Assembly (NCBI GenBank): GCA_002364085.1
Contig: DEXK01000012.1
Coordinates: forward strand, 1 to 64,000
Direction: 5' to 3'
DNA from: Balneolaceae bacterium UBA3186
GTDB taxonomy: Bacteria; Bacteroidota; Rhodothermia; Balneolales; Balneolaceae
Length of the DNA: 64,000 nt
Shown: positions 45,814-54,728 of the stretch, piece after piece
How positions within the stretch are numbered: position 1 is the first letter of the stretch
Layout of the letters: each line of letters opens with the position of its first letter
The notes under the pieces: model-generated
Databases searched by the model: none
What the model saw: only the letters and a program-made list of their open reading frames with translations
Told to the model about the DNA's origin: nothing
Position numbers and translations under genes: made by a program

Positions 45814-46149
45814 TTGATTGCTACTTTATATCCTTCTAAAACATCTATTTCTCTGAATATTTGGAATTATGATAAGGTGGGCCACTTTATCATGTTTGCA
45901 GGTTGGACATTTCTTGTTGGATTATTCAGAGCTATTTACAAAGAAAGGAGGCCCAGCCTTTGGAAAGTATTTTTTCTTGCCTGTTTTTATGGTCTTCTAA
46001 TCGAGTTTTTACAATATGTAGTACCAACTAACCGAAGTCCTGAAACTTTGGATTTCGTTGCCGATGCTTTTGGTGCGTTATTTGCAATTTTTGTGCTTCA
46101 TTTTATTTTCAGATCAATGTTTCCATCAGATCAAACTCATACTGCATGA
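45814..46149 (+). CDS. VanZ-like family membrane protein (5' end uncertain)
   Basis: At least 111 aa, with VanZ-like features: NYDKVGHFIMFAGWTFLVGLFRA, LLIEFLQYVVPTNRSPETLDFVADAFGALFAIF. The TTG at 45814 cuts the first membrane helix in half. The open frame continues upstream without a stop to 45730, coding a plausible helix beginning (KYKRFLGGLVAISTVIIL), yet contains no ATG, GTG or other TTG. An ATT at 45796 has a perfect GGAGGA ribosome site 9 bases upstream (45781-45786), and ATA 45742 or ATC codons are other options. It follows nnr closely. Confidence 0.78.
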   Translation: MIATLYPSKTSISLNIWNYDKVGHFIMFAGWTFLVGLFRAIYKERRPSLWKVFFLACFYGLLIEFLQYVVPTNRSPETLDFVADAFGALFAIFVLHFIFRSMFPSDQTHTA

Positions 46150-46216
46150 TTATGTTATACTAAGATCTTTCTAAAAGAGATTTATTGAATTACACCTTAA
46201 ATAAATCTCTTCCACA

Positions 46217-46864
46217 ATGAAAACGAAACGTTACTTCGACCTAAAAAAGAATCACTTTATACTTTCGGAAATTGGAATCATTTGCTCTCTATTATTTATA
46301 ATAGCAGCTACAAATATCAATCTTGGAACTGAAAGTAACTCAAAAATACCTGATCAACTTCCGGTAAAGCCGGATACTCTTTTAGTTCTCCCGCCAATCA
46401 CTCCACCGGAAAAGGTTGCTCCTAAAAAACCAATGGTATTTATCGTAAAACCGGAAGACGAGATCCTAGACGATGAAATTCCGGAATTTCCTGAGTTTGA
46501 TGAAGCATACGAAAAGATCTTAACTCCTCCAGACCAACTTCCAGATGAAGAAGAAGAAGAGGAAGCTGTTGAGTTTTTACCACAAATGCCGACCATTATT
46601 GGTGGTCAACAATCGCTGTATTCTAAAATAAAATATCCTAAAATTGCTCAGGATCTAGGTATAGAAGGCAGAGTGTTGGTCCAGTTTATAATTGATAAAA
46701 AAGGAAATGTAACCGAGCCTGAAATTATACGAAGTGTACATCCAAAACTTGATGAAGAAGTACTAAGAGTAATTAAACTCGTGAAATTTTCTCCCGGAGT
46801 TCAAAATGGTGTTTTAGTAAGAGTAAAAATGGTTCAGATGGTTAACTTCCAACTAAAAAGATAG
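46217..46864 (+). CDS. TonB-like energy transducer, copy 1
   Basis: 215-aa TonB-family protein. One N-terminal span (about residues 14-34, FILSEIGIICSLLFIIAATNI) is followed by a proline/acidic periplasmic linker and a C-terminal TonB domain (YPKIAQDLGIEGRVLVQFIIDKKGNVTEPEII to residue 215). TonB couples the proton-motive force to outer-membrane receptors via ExbBD, none of which are in the window. It shares organisation with the neighbour at 46990, suggesting a tandem duplication. Confidence 0.9.
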   Translation: MKTKRYFDLKKNHFILSEIGIICSLLFIIAATNINLGTESNSKIPDQLPVKPDTLLVLPPITPPEKVAPKKPMVFIVKPEDEILDDEIPEFPEFDEAYEKILTPPDQLPDEEEEEEAVEFLPQMPTIIGGQQSLYSKIKYPKIAQDLGIEGRVLVQFIIDKKGNVTEPEIIRSVHPKLDEEVLRVIKLVKFSPGVQNGVLVRVKMVQMVNFQLKR

Positions 46865-46989
46865 TATTAAATTTCTGAAACAGAATAAATTGTCATAAAA
46901 CACGTTTTTTTTACATAAACATTAAAATATAACTTGCAGTCAAACTGAAATATCATTTTCTTTGAAGTTCAAGAAAAAAGGCATTAATT

Positions 46990-47643
46990 ATGATTAACAG
47001 AAGAAAAGATTCGAAAGCTGATTTAAAGCGATCTTACAATGTTTACCTCGAAGTAGGTTTAATTGTAGCATTGCTTTTCATTATAGCTGCAGTTCGGATA
47101 AACTTATACAGTCCTCCACCAACACCTCCTCCAATTGAAGAGCAGGAAGAAGTTGTAATGGAAGAAGCTATTCAAACTAAACAAATTGAGACTCCTCCAC
47201 CTCCACCTCGTCCACCGGTTCCTGTTGAAGTACCGAACGATGAGATTATTGAGGATGAGATTCTCGATATTGCTGAATTTGATTTGGACGGCCCAATGGA
47301 TTTACCTCCACCTCCACCTCCTGCTGAAGATGAAGAAGAGGAAATCTTTATTGTGGTAGAGAACATGCCTGAACTTAGAGGAGGCCAAGCTGGCTTACAA
47401 AAGCGAGTTAAGTATCCACAGGTTGCAATCCGTGCAGGCATTGAAGGTCGTGTTACTGTACAGTTTGTAGTTGACGAAAACGGCAACGTTGTTAACCCTC
47501 GTGTTATCCGTGGTATTGGCGGTGGTTGTGACGAAGAAGCTTTGAGAGTTATTAAAACAGCAAAGTTCACTCCTGGTATGCAACGTGGTAGACCAGTACA
47601 AGTTCAGATGAGTTTACCAATTCTGTTTAAACTCAGTAACTGA
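46990..47643 (+). CDS. TonB-like energy transducer, copy 2
   Basis: 217-aa paralogue of the preceding gene with the same plan: span LEVGLIVALLFIIAAVRINL (about residues 20-39), a Pro-rich linker (PPPTPPPIEEQ, PPPPPRPPVPV, PPPPPPAEDEEEE), then a TonB C domain YPQVAIRAGIEGRVTVQFVVDENGNVVNPRVIR. The linker is more proline-rich and longer than in copy 1. Followed by a clear terminator, so the pair may be one transcript or two. Confidence 0.92.
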   Translation: MINRRKDSKADLKRSYNVYLEVGLIVALLFIIAAVRINLYSPPPTPPPIEEQEEVVMEEAIQTKQIETPPPPPRPPVPVEVPNDEIIEDEILDIAEFDLDGPMDLPPPPPPAEDEEEEIFIVVENMPELRGGQAGLQKRVKYPQVAIRAGIEGRVTVQFVVDENGNVVNPRVIRGIGGGCDEEALRVIKTAKFTPGMQRGRPVQVQMSLPILFKLSN

Positions 47644-47663
47644 TATTAATCTTATAAAGATTT

Positions 47664-47698
47664 AAAGGCGTGATTGGAAACAATTCACGCCTTTTTTA
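47664..47698 (+). terminator. Rho-independent terminator after the TonB pair
   Basis: Stem AAAGGCGTGA with TCACGCCTTT and a run of Ts (47691-47697), loop TTGGAAACAAT. It overlaps the 3' end of the convergent NUDIX gene. Confidence 0.88.
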
Positions 47699-48173
47699 TA
47701 TCTGCTAGTTTGTTCTTAAAATCTGCTAACACAGGTACTAAATTTTCATAGTCCACCTTTTCGATCGCATCATTAAGTTGCACCCAACTTACGCGTTCAA
47801 TTCCTTCTGATATCTCAGGAGAAAAAACCTGCTCCGAATTAAAACTCATTGCATACCAGTAGGTTGTCTTATTATAGATCTTCCTCTTTTGTTGATAAGT
47901 ATGGTAAGATGGCACTAACTCTGTATATACTATCGGAAGGGAATCTGCACCAACCTCTTCCATTACTTCTCTTCTGGCGCACATTTCAATAGTTTCCCCT
48001 TTTTCTCTTTTACCTTTTGGTATATCCCAGAAACCATTTCTAAAGATCATCAACACTTGAGTTTCATTTTCAAATTCTCTGAAAACAATTCCACCGGCTG
48101 CTTCTACTTTTTTAGTCTTCACTGGCTGAATCATCTGAAGAATTGTCATCACCCTTTTTCTTTTCATCTGCAT
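47685..48173 (-). CDS. NUDIX hydrolase
   Basis: NUDIX-box protein. The Gx5Ex7REVxEExG signature reads GKREKGETIEMCARREVMEEVG near residues 54-75, preceded by NGFWDIPKGKREKG. It cleaves nucleoside diphosphates linked to another group; the exact substrate cannot be read. The 5' end is uncertain: ATG codons at 48171-48173, 48147-48149 and 48132-48134 are all in frame. All overlap the 3' end of the upstream DUF1844 gene, and the domain begins about 25 residues in. Convergent with the TonB-like gene. Confidence 0.85.
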   Translation of the reverse strand: MQMKRKRVMTILQMIQPVKTKKVEAAGGIVFREFENETQVLMIFRNGFWDIPKGKREKGETIEMCARREVMEEVGADSLPIVYTELVPSYHTYQQKRKIYNKTTYWYAMSFNSEQVFSPEISEGIERVSWVQLNDAIEKVDYENLVPVLADFKNKLADIKKA

Positions 48174-48429
48174 AATTCAACCGAAGTGTGGTTAACGTCT
48201 GATCAAGAAAACCCTTCAACTCTTGAGGTAGATTCCCTTTTGTATATTTATCTAACATATTCAAAGTATCAATTGCATATTTTGCCGAAGCAAGGTCTCT
48301 ATCAATCTCTCCGGTTGCAGGATTTTGCAATTTCCCCAATCCCATCATTGCAATTTGTTGATGTTGCTGGATCAACATCATGCATAAAAGTTGATCTTGT
48401 TGCTCAGGATTTAAATTATCTGTATTCAT
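48112..48429 (-). CDS. DUF1844 family protein
   Basis: 105-aa cytoplasmic protein of the DUF1844 family. It shows the typical MMLIQQHQQIAMMGLGKLQNPATGEIDRDLASAKYAIDTLNML followed by KYTKGNLPQELKGFLDQTLTTLRLNY and an acidic, Ser-rich tail (DDNSSDDSASED). No activity is known for the family. It overlaps the NUDIX gene on the same strand, implying coupled expression. Confidence 0.88.
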   Translation of the reverse strand: MNTDNLNPEQQDQLLCMMLIQQHQQIAMMGLGKLQNPATGEIDRDLASAKYAIDTLNMLDKYTKGNLPQELKGFLDQTLTTLRLNYADEKKKGDDNSSDDSASED

Positions 48430-48535
48430 ATTTCTTTTATTTTAAGATTTCTTTAAAAATACGGTCTTTTCAACTAAATAAAGTTGTTTTTTAATTACCT
48501 TAAAGCTCACTTTAATCCTAAAATTAATTATCAAA

Positions 48536-49741
48536 ATGGCGATTGTAAAGCCTTTCAAAGCCTGGAGACCAGAAATTGATGTCGCTGAGAACGTTATTAG
48601 CGTTCCATATGATGTAATAAACACTAAAGAAGCCAGGGAAATGGCAGTAGGCAAACCTAATAGTTTCTTACACGTAATTCGACCGGAAATTGATTTTCCT
48701 CCTTCCGTTGATATCCATTCTGAAGATGTATATGCAAGAGGGAAGAAGAACCTGGAGGCTTTGTTAAATTCTGGCTTTTTTATGCAGGAAAGTAGGGAAG
48801 CATTATATCTTTATAAATTGATCTGGAGAGGGCGCTCTCAATCCGGAATTTTTGGATGTGTAAGTGTGCAAGAATATGACGAAGAAATTATTTTAAAACA
48901 CGAGCTAACTCGTCCCGATAAAGAAGACGATCGAACAAAGCACATCTTAACTCAGCAAGCACATGCAGAGCCCGTGATGATTACTTTTGATGATAAAGTT
49001 GGTATCTCCGAAATGATGAAAGAGATTGAACATGAAAACCCAATTTATCAGGTAGAAGTAGATGACGTTAAACATATGATCTGGAAGATCGACGATACTT
49101 CAAGCTTTGACTCCGCTTTTGCAAAAGTAAACCATTTATATATCGCTGATGGTCATCATCGTTGCGCCAGCGCTTCCAGAACCGCTGAAATAATGAAAAA
49201 TAATAATCCTGATCACACAGGAAACGAGGAATATAATTACTTCCCGGCGGTAGTGTTTCCAAAGCAGCAAATGGATATTCTTTCTTATAACAGGATCGTT
49301 TACACTTTACCTGATGGGTTTTTCAATCAACTCAACGAAAAGTTTGAGCTTACCAAAACGCAAAACCCTGAGCCCGAAGTAAAAGGTACTATATGTATTT
49401 ACATAGATAAAAACTGGTATTCTCTTTCACTTCCAGAAAGTAAAAAAACTGATGTTGCTTCCGGCTTGGACGTAGCCCGCCTTCAAGAACATTTGCTTGA
49501 ACCTCTTCTTGGGATCACTAACCAAAGAACTGATAAAAACTTATTCTTTGTTGGCGGTATAAGAGGAACTGGTGAGTTAGAACATCTCGTGGATTCTGGA
49601 GAAGCTGACATGGCAATAAGTATGTATCCAACAAATATTCAAGAGCTGGTAGATGTCTCCGATGCGGGTTTATTAATGCCTCCAAAATCTACTTGGTTTG
49701 AACCAAAACTTCGATCAGGATTTCTAGTTCATACTTTTTAA
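48536..49741 (+). CDS. DUF1015 family protein
   Basis: 401-aa protein of the DUF1015 family: AIVKPFKAWRPEIDVAENVISVPYDVIN at the start, HELTRPDKEDDRTKHILTQQAHAEPVMI and the YIADGHHRCASASRTAEIM motif, then TLPDGFFN and LIGGIRGTGEL-like FFVGGIRGTGELEHLVDSG. Function not established. It often neighbours serine biosynthesis genes, as here (serC 19 bp downstream), so a link to serine/3-phosphoglycerate metabolism is reasonable inference. Confidence 0.9.
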   Translation: MAIVKPFKAWRPEIDVAENVISVPYDVINTKEAREMAVGKPNSFLHVIRPEIDFPPSVDIHSEDVYARGKKNLEALLNSGFFMQESREALYLYKLIWRGRSQSGIFGCVSVQEYDEEIILKHELTRPDKEDDRTKHILTQQAHAEPVMITFDDKVGISEMMKEIEHENPIYQVEVDDVKHMIWKIDDTSSFDSAFAKVNHLYIADGHHRCASASRTAEIMKNNNPDHTGNEEYNYFPAVVFPKQQMDILSYNRIVYTLPDGFFNQLNEKFELTKTQNPEPEVKGTICIYIDKNWYSLSLPESKKTDVASGLDVARLQEHLLEPLLGITNQRTDKNLFFVGGIRGTGELEHLVDSGEADMAISMYPTNIQELVDVSDAGLLMPPKSTWFEPKLRSGFLVHTF

Positions 49742-49759
49742 TCAAAAAATATTTAATAA

Positions 49760-50839
49760 ATGAAACGCGCTCATAATTTTAGTGCAGGTCCAGCTGCATT
49801 ACCACTGGATGTTTTAGAACAAGCAAAAGCTGAATTTACTAATTATCAAAATACAGGCTCTTCTATTATGGAAATGAGCCATAGAGGTCCCGAGTATACT
49901 AGAGTTGATTCGGACGCCCGCGAGAGCCTGAAAAGAATTTTGAATTTGGAAGACAATTACGAAATCATGTTTCTTCAAGGCGGTGCCAGTCTTCAATTCT
50001 TGCAAATTGCCATGAATTTTTTGGGTCAAGATGAAACAGCTGATTATATCAATACAGGAGCTTGGTCTCAAAAAGCAATAAAAGAAGCTAAAGCCTTTGG
50101 CAATGTAAATATTGCATTCACCAGTGAAGATTCTAATTTCAGTAGGGTGCCGAATTCATCAGAGTTGAAATTAACTCCAAATGCTAATTTCGTACACTAT
50201 ACTTCTAATAATACTATCTTTGGAACTCAGTTTGCTACTGAACCTGAAACAAATGGAATTCCTTTAGTTTGCGATGCTTCATCAGATTTTCTTTCGCGCC
50301 CTATTGATATAAAAAAATATGGCTTGATCTACGCTGGTGCTCAAAAAAATTTAGGCCCATCAGGTGTTGCAGTAGTCATTATCAGAAAAGACTTTTTAGC
50401 GGGGATAAACAAGACCGGAATCCCGACAATGCTTGATTACCGAACCCATGCCGGCAAGCTTTTTCATACACCACCAACTTTTACTATTTATCTGGTAAGC
50501 CTGGTTCTAAAATGGCTGGAAGAAAAAGGAGGTTTAGATTACTTCGAGAACTTAAATAACGAAAAAGCAGAACTTCTTTATAGTACTATTGATTCCGACG
50601 ATTTTTACCGAGGGACCGCAGAAGTTGCATCTCGGTCTAAAATGAATGTTACTTTCAGGCTGCCCACCGAAGATCTTGAACAACAATTCTTAACTGAAGC
50701 AAAAACACATAACCTTGTTTCTTTAAAAGGACACAGAAGCGTCGGCGGAATCAGGGCCAGTATTTACAATGCATGTGAATTAAGTAGCGTAAAGGCATTA
50801 ACTGACTTTATGAATGATTTCAGAAGTAAGAATGGATAA
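49760..50839 (+). CDS. serC: Phosphoserine aminotransferase
   Basis: 359-aa PLP enzyme, which forms O-phosphoserine from 3-phosphohydroxypyruvate and glutamate. N-terminal HNFSAGPAALPLDVLEQA, GGASLQF, and the PLP lysine region YAGAQKNLGPSGVAVVIIRKD are clear. The C-terminal LKGHRSVGGIRASIYNACEL is the family signature. Cotranscribed with the DUF1015 gene. serA is not in the window. Confidence 0.97.
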   Translation: MKRAHNFSAGPAALPLDVLEQAKAEFTNYQNTGSSIMEMSHRGPEYTRVDSDARESLKRILNLEDNYEIMFLQGGASLQFLQIAMNFLGQDETADYINTGAWSQKAIKEAKAFGNVNIAFTSEDSNFSRVPNSSELKLTPNANFVHYTSNNTIFGTQFATEPETNGIPLVCDASSDFLSRPIDIKKYGLIYAGAQKNLGPSGVAVVIIRKDFLAGINKTGIPTMLDYRTHAGKLFHTPPTFTIYLVSLVLKWLEEKGGLDYFENLNNEKAELLYSTIDSDDFYRGTAEVASRSKMNVTFRLPTEDLEQQFLTEAKTHNLVSLKGHRSVGGIRASIYNACELSSVKALTDFMNDFRSKNG

Positions 50840-50842
50840 AAG

Positions 50843-50914
50843 ACGTAAGATTTAAGATGTAAGAAAAATTCTAATTTTGATTTTCTTACATCTTCTGTCT
50901 TAAATCTTACATCT
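50843..50914. repeat. Long AT-rich inverted repeat after serC
   Basis: GTAAGATTTAAGATGTAAG and its complement (CTTACATCTTCTG..TCTTAAATCTTAC) form a hairpin of about 28 bp with mismatches, 50845-50912. It lies between convergent serC and rhomboid genes and is a likely bidirectional terminator built of repeating word-like units. Confidence 0.65.
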
Positions 50915-51506
50915 ATAAAAGTCCCAACATCGATAACACATGATCGATTGTGAAGGGTACAAAAGCGAGCATATAAATAATTCCCCACGCTGCACCTGCA
51001 ATATGCGCTTCATGATTTATGGTTCCTTCTTTCTTACTGGCGTAAATACTGTATCCGATAAAAAAGATTCCAAATACAATAGAATAAATAGGTACAGGAA
51101 TAAACATTAAATAAAGTGACTCAAAAGGAAACAGTAAAATAAAACCGAAAAGTACTGCTTCAACAGCACCAGAAGCTCCGAGTGTTGCGTATTGAGGGTC
51201 ATCCCTATGTTTCAACAAAGACGGAATTGAAGATACAATCAAGCCTGTAAAATAAAGCCCCAGAAATTGTAATTCACCAATCTGATTTTCTAGAACCGGA
51301 CCAAAGAAAAACAAGGTGATCATATTAAATAACAAGTGCGAAATACTCCCATGTACAAATCCGGATGTAATGAGTTCATACCAAGTTTTATTTCTTATTG
51401 TTCTGTATGGTATCATCATACCAACTTCAATTACTTTCGGATAAGCAAAAAGGCCTATAAGTGAAACAAATACGTTTATGCCAATGATATAGTAGGTTAG
51501 GAACAT
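50913..51506 (-). CDS. Rhomboid-family intramembrane serine protease
   Basis: 197-aa rhomboid with about six membrane helices. The N-terminal loop FVHGSISHLLFNM matches the rhomboid HxxxxHxxxN block, the catalytic Ser is in LGASGAVEAVLFG near residues 107-119, and the catalytic His in NHEAHIAGAAWG near residues 169-180. It cleaves membrane proteins within the bilayer. Monocistronic: the S74 gene lies upstream on the same strand, separated by a terminator. Confidence 0.95.
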   Translation of the reverse strand: MFLTYYIIGINVFVSLIGLFAYPKVIEVGMMIPYRTIRNKTWYELITSGFVHGSISHLLFNMITLFFFGPVLENQIGELQFLGLYFTGLIVSSIPSLLKHRDDPQYATLGASGAVEAVLFGFILLFPFESLYLMFIPVPIYSIVFGIFFIGYSIYASKKEGTINHEAHIAGAAWGIIYMLAFVPFTIDHVLSMLGLL

Positions 51507-51566
51507 CAGGTCGGTTACTTAAAATTTCTAAAAGATACGATAGTTTTCAACCGAAATATAAATTGC

Positions 51567-51598
51567 ATAAAAAACCCGTTCAGAAAAACTGAACGGGC
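51567..51598 (-). terminator. Rho-independent terminator of the S74 surface-protein gene
   Basis: Stem CCCGTTCAG/CTGAACGGG (51575-51583 and 51589-51597) with loop AAAAA, followed on the minus strand by a U-rich run. It sits 31 bp past the stop of the gene at 51629. Confidence 0.88.
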
Positions 51599-51628
51599 TA
51601 GTTAAACATAGCAGGAAAGCTACAACTA

Positions 51629-54088
51629 CTATTTGTCTTTTTTGAGAATCTCGATCTGCTTTTTAAGCTTTTCGATTTCTTCTTGTTGCTCCTGAACTGC
51701 TTTAATTAATACCGGAATCAATTCAGTATAGTTCATAGTCTTGTATTCCAGAACTTTAACTTCTGATTTTTCATCCGGATTATTTGGACCGGTTCCCTCT
51801 GCCGTTTCCAAATAAGTATGTGTGTTATCTTTTACCAATGATGGTAATACTTCTTCCACTTCCTGAGCAATAAGTCCGTAATGAAGACCACGTGAAAGTG
51901 CCAATCCTTTATATTCCCCATCGCCTCTAAAGTTATAGGTAGTTGGGTTTAGCTTCATTATAGTTTCAATTCCATTGGCTAAAGGCTGAATATTTTCTTT
52001 TAAATTACGGTCAGAGGTATTGTTGAGTGCTCCTGAATAGTTTAGGTCTCCATTTACATAAACATTACCGTTCAATTCTGCAGCAGTTGTTGCATTTACG
52101 ATCATTCCAATGTTCGAACTTGAACCACCACTAACATTTACTTCCAGGCCAGTATTATTTACTGATGCTCCATTTATGTTAGCCGTTATTCCCTTATTAC
52201 TGGAAGTTGAAGAATTTGAAATATCTAATTCAATCCCAAGATTATCTTCTGATGTTACACCTGTTCCTCCATCAAACATAAGAGCTTGAAAGCCTATGTT
52301 TTTAGTTTGTGAACTATGAACAATTGCTTGTGTACCAATGTTGCGCCCGCTTGCTTGAGTTACTGCTTCAGCTGAAACCCCTCTGTTTTCTCTGGCTCCT
52401 TCTGTTCCGTAAACATAGCCTCTGATACCTATATTACCATTCAGGTTTTGTCTTGCGAAGCCTACCAAGCCAATATTAAACCCACCTACGTTGAATTCTC
52501 CACTTGCAAATTCATCGCCAAGAGCTATTACTTCACCATCACCGGCACCAAGTCCAATACCAAAACCACCGATGTTTTCTCTACCTACTGATCTCGCCTG
52601 ACCATATAGCCCATATCTTCTACCACCTGTTCCAACACCCTCTGGATTTACAGCGGAACCATAGACTGCAATATGTGTTCCTGTTCCTTCACCTGTTGCT
52701 TCTCCATATGTACCGACTTGGAATTCAGCATTCCCTGCTCCGGAATGTGCTTTTCCTTCGATTCCAGAATTAGAACCACTTGTACTAGCGGTACTAATTA
52801 GACCTGTCCCACTAACAGGCCCACTAACATTTATCAAGAAAGTTGAGTCAGGATTTGCAGTATCAAATACATAGTCTGTTGTTGGTCCACCACCAACACC
52901 TGAACCGTTAATTGTTCCATTAACGGTAAGATCTCCATTAATTACTGAGTGACCATTTAAAATGGCCGCTGTATCTGCATTAACTTCCATCCCAATGTTA
53001 GAGATTCCGTTATATACATTCAGTCTTAATCCTAGATTAGAAGTACTTCCACTTGCTTCACCTTCTAAGGCTACATTTTGTTGAGGAGAATTAAAAGCTT
53101 CACCACGAACACCAATATTTGGACTGTTTGATGTACCTATAGCTCTGGCAATTACACCAAAATCAATTCTACTTCCATTTTCTCCTGCGGCTTGTGCTTC
53201 AACTCCAACATTTCCATTCAGGTTTCCGCTTGAATAAAAGCCTCCTGCAATATTATATGAACCGAAATTAAAATCTACTTCTTCTCCTAATGGGACTATT
53301 TCACCTGATCCATCACCTCTTGCAACAGCCTGAACCCCGAAGTTAAATTTTCCCGTGCCTTCTGCCCACCCAAAGGTTCCGTAGTTATTTCCACCACCTG
53401 ACCCCAGCGCTATTCCATATGATCCAAAATGAGATCCTGATCCCTCTCCTTCAGCTCTTCCATAGGATCCCAGTTGAGAACTTTCATTCCCTGAACCTGA
53501 AACTACTCTTGAATCAACACCCCTGTTTGAACCATCGGTACTTGATTTAACTTTTAAAGCTCCTGATATAGATTTTGTCCCTGTAGCATTAACTATAAAT
53601 GAAGTGTCGTTCTCACTTGTATTCAGATTATACTCAGTAATAGCTCCTGTGGAGTTTCCATTACCATCAATAGCTTTTTGAGCCACAAGTGCATAGGGCA
53701 CAGAAAGCAATCTTGTAGTTCCGAGATCTGCATATTCTGTTCCTCCTGCGGGATCTATAGCAAGCTTTACATAGTAGTTGTCATTTCCGAAATCTACTTC
53801 AGAGAAAATCTGTCCTTCAGCTGCAGTTCCTTCTCCAATCACTAATTGTATTAAGCCTAACGGGTTTGTAGTTATTGAATGAGTTTCTTCATAAACAGGG
53901 TTTCCATCTTCAGTTCCTTTTATAATAGATACCTGAACCCCTAAAGCCTGATCAGCTAAAATTTCTCCGGTCGCACCTCTGGCTACCGCCTGGAAATTGA
54001 ATCCCTGTGGCACCTGTGCATACACACTTACCGCAGTTACAAGAACCACAGCAATACTAAACACTATTTTTTGTATAAATGATTTCAT
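51629..54088 (-). CDS. Secreted surface protein with C-terminal S74 intramolecular chaperone domain
   Basis: 819-aa protein. A signal peptide (residues 1-24) and a beta-rich domain (VPQGFNFQAVARGATGEILADQ to ~145) are followed by two tandem repeats of about 250 residues, each full of Gly/Asn-rich GxxG units (for example GSYGRAEGEGSG, GTYGEATGEGTG). A peptidase S74 auto-processing chaperone follows from about residue 690: the Ser-Lys dyad is in SDRNLKENI, with YGLIAQEVEEVLPSLV and a final coiled coil (QEQQEEIEKLKKQIEILKK). The design matches trimeric phage-tail-spike-like surface fibres. Downstream of the T9SS protein, 10 bp away. Confidence 0.88.
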   Translation of the reverse strand: MKSFIQKIVFSIAVVLVTAVSVYAQVPQGFNFQAVARGATGEILADQALGVQVSIIKGTEDGNPVYEETHSITTNPLGLIQLVIGEGTAAEGQIFSEVDFGNDNYYVKLAIDPAGGTEYADLGTTRLLSVPYALVAQKAIDGNGNSTGAITEYNLNTSENDTSFIVNATGTKSISGALKVKSSTDGSNRGVDSRVVSGSGNESSQLGSYGRAEGEGSGSHFGSYGIALGSGGGNNYGTFGWAEGTGKFNFGVQAVARGDGSGEIVPLGEEVDFNFGSYNIAGGFYSSGNLNGNVGVEAQAAGENGSRIDFGVIARAIGTSNSPNIGVRGEAFNSPQQNVALEGEASGSTSNLGLRLNVYNGISNIGMEVNADTAAILNGHSVINGDLTVNGTINGSGVGGGPTTDYVFDTANPDSTFLINVSGPVSGTGLISTASTSGSNSGIEGKAHSGAGNAEFQVGTYGEATGEGTGTHIAVYGSAVNPEGVGTGGRRYGLYGQARSVGRENIGGFGIGLGAGDGEVIALGDEFASGEFNVGGFNIGLVGFARQNLNGNIGIRGYVYGTEGARENRGVSAEAVTQASGRNIGTQAIVHSSQTKNIGFQALMFDGGTGVTSEDNLGIELDISNSSTSSNKGITANINGASVNNTGLEVNVSGGSSSNIGMIVNATTAAELNGNVYVNGDLNYSGALNNTSDRNLKENIQPLANGIETIMKLNPTTYNFRGDGEYKGLALSRGLHYGLIAQEVEEVLPSLVKDNTHTYLETAEGTGPNNPDEKSEVKVLEYKTMNYTELIPVLIKAVQEQQEEIEKLKKQIEILKKDK

Positions 54089-54098
54089 GACTTTTTCT

Positions 54099-54608
54099 TT
54101 ATTTGATTAATAACATTCTTTTTGACTTGAGTACTCTTCCCCCAACCCGTAGAGTGTAGAAGTACACCCCGCTAGATAAATTTGACGCCTGAAACTGAAC
54201 GGTATGATTTCCCGCCGTCTTTCTTTGATTAACTAATGACGCTACTCTTTTTCCCAAAATATCGAAGACATCTATTGAGACTTCTGAAGCCTTTGGTAAC
54301 GCATAACTAATAGTTGTGGAAGGATTAAAAGGGTTTGGATAATTTTGACTTAACCCAAATTCCTTAGGAAGATCTTCTTTTAATTCATTTGAAGTTGGAA
54401 TTAAAGAAAGATCAGGAATTGAAACCACAGCAAGGCTCATAGATTCATTTCCAAATTCCCCAACTATAGTTTCTCCTGCTGAAAACACAACAGAGACGTT
54501 ACTATTCGAAAAAAATCCTGATGCCGGCAATATTCCTCCTTGAGAAAAGCCTACATCTGAGCTAATTACAAATACAAGTACACTGAATAAATATGACTTT
54601 ATTTTCAT
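54099..54608 (-). CDS. Secreted protein with type IX secretion (Por) sorting domain
   Basis: 169-aa protein with an N-terminal signal peptide (KSYLFSVLVFVISSDVGFS). The last ~85 residues are a type A T9SS C-terminal sorting domain: FGLSQNYPNPFNPSTTISYALP, VSIDVFDILGKRVASLV, then SSGVYFYTLRVGG..KSKRMLLIK. The passenger part is short (~60 residues), so it may be an adaptor for the downstream S74 protein. The ATG at 54606-54608 was chosen over the TTG nine bases upstream. Confidence 0.87.
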   Translation of the reverse strand: MKIKSYLFSVLVFVISSDVGFSQGGILPASGFFSNSNVSVVFSAGETIVGEFGNESMSLAVVSIPDLSLIPTSNELKEDLPKEFGLSQNYPNPFNPSTTISYALPKASEVSIDVFDILGKRVASLVNQRKTAGNHTVQFQASNLSSGVYFYTLRVGGRVLKSKRMLLIK

Positions 54609-54661
54609 TTCTTTCAATTTGGTTGACTTCGAAAGTAATTGAACGCAATTTGTATTTCACT

Positions 54662-54673
54662 ACCCGTTCGGGT
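54662..54673. promoter_or_regulatory. Possible operator dyad between T9SS gene and rlpA-like gene
   Basis: ACCCGTTCGGGT is a perfect 12-base palindrome in the 120-bp divergent spacer, about 55 bases from each start. It could be a regulator site for either gene. Chance occurrence is possible. Confidence 0.25.
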
Positions 54674-54728
54674 GGTATTTAGCACTCTGATTTCATTATC
54701 TTCAGAAAAAAGAAAGCAACATCTACTT

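Noticed and set aside
51629..54088. Phage tail-spike gene as evidence of a prophage
   Set aside because: It has a Sec signal peptide, no structural phage genes flank it, and the neighbour is a T9SS-sorted protein.
54639..54728. N-terminal extension of the RlpA-like lipoprotein
   Set aside because: The lipobox signal peptide begins at the internal ATG 54729; the upstream residues (PVRVVFSTLISLSSEKRK) would place the signal peptide internally.
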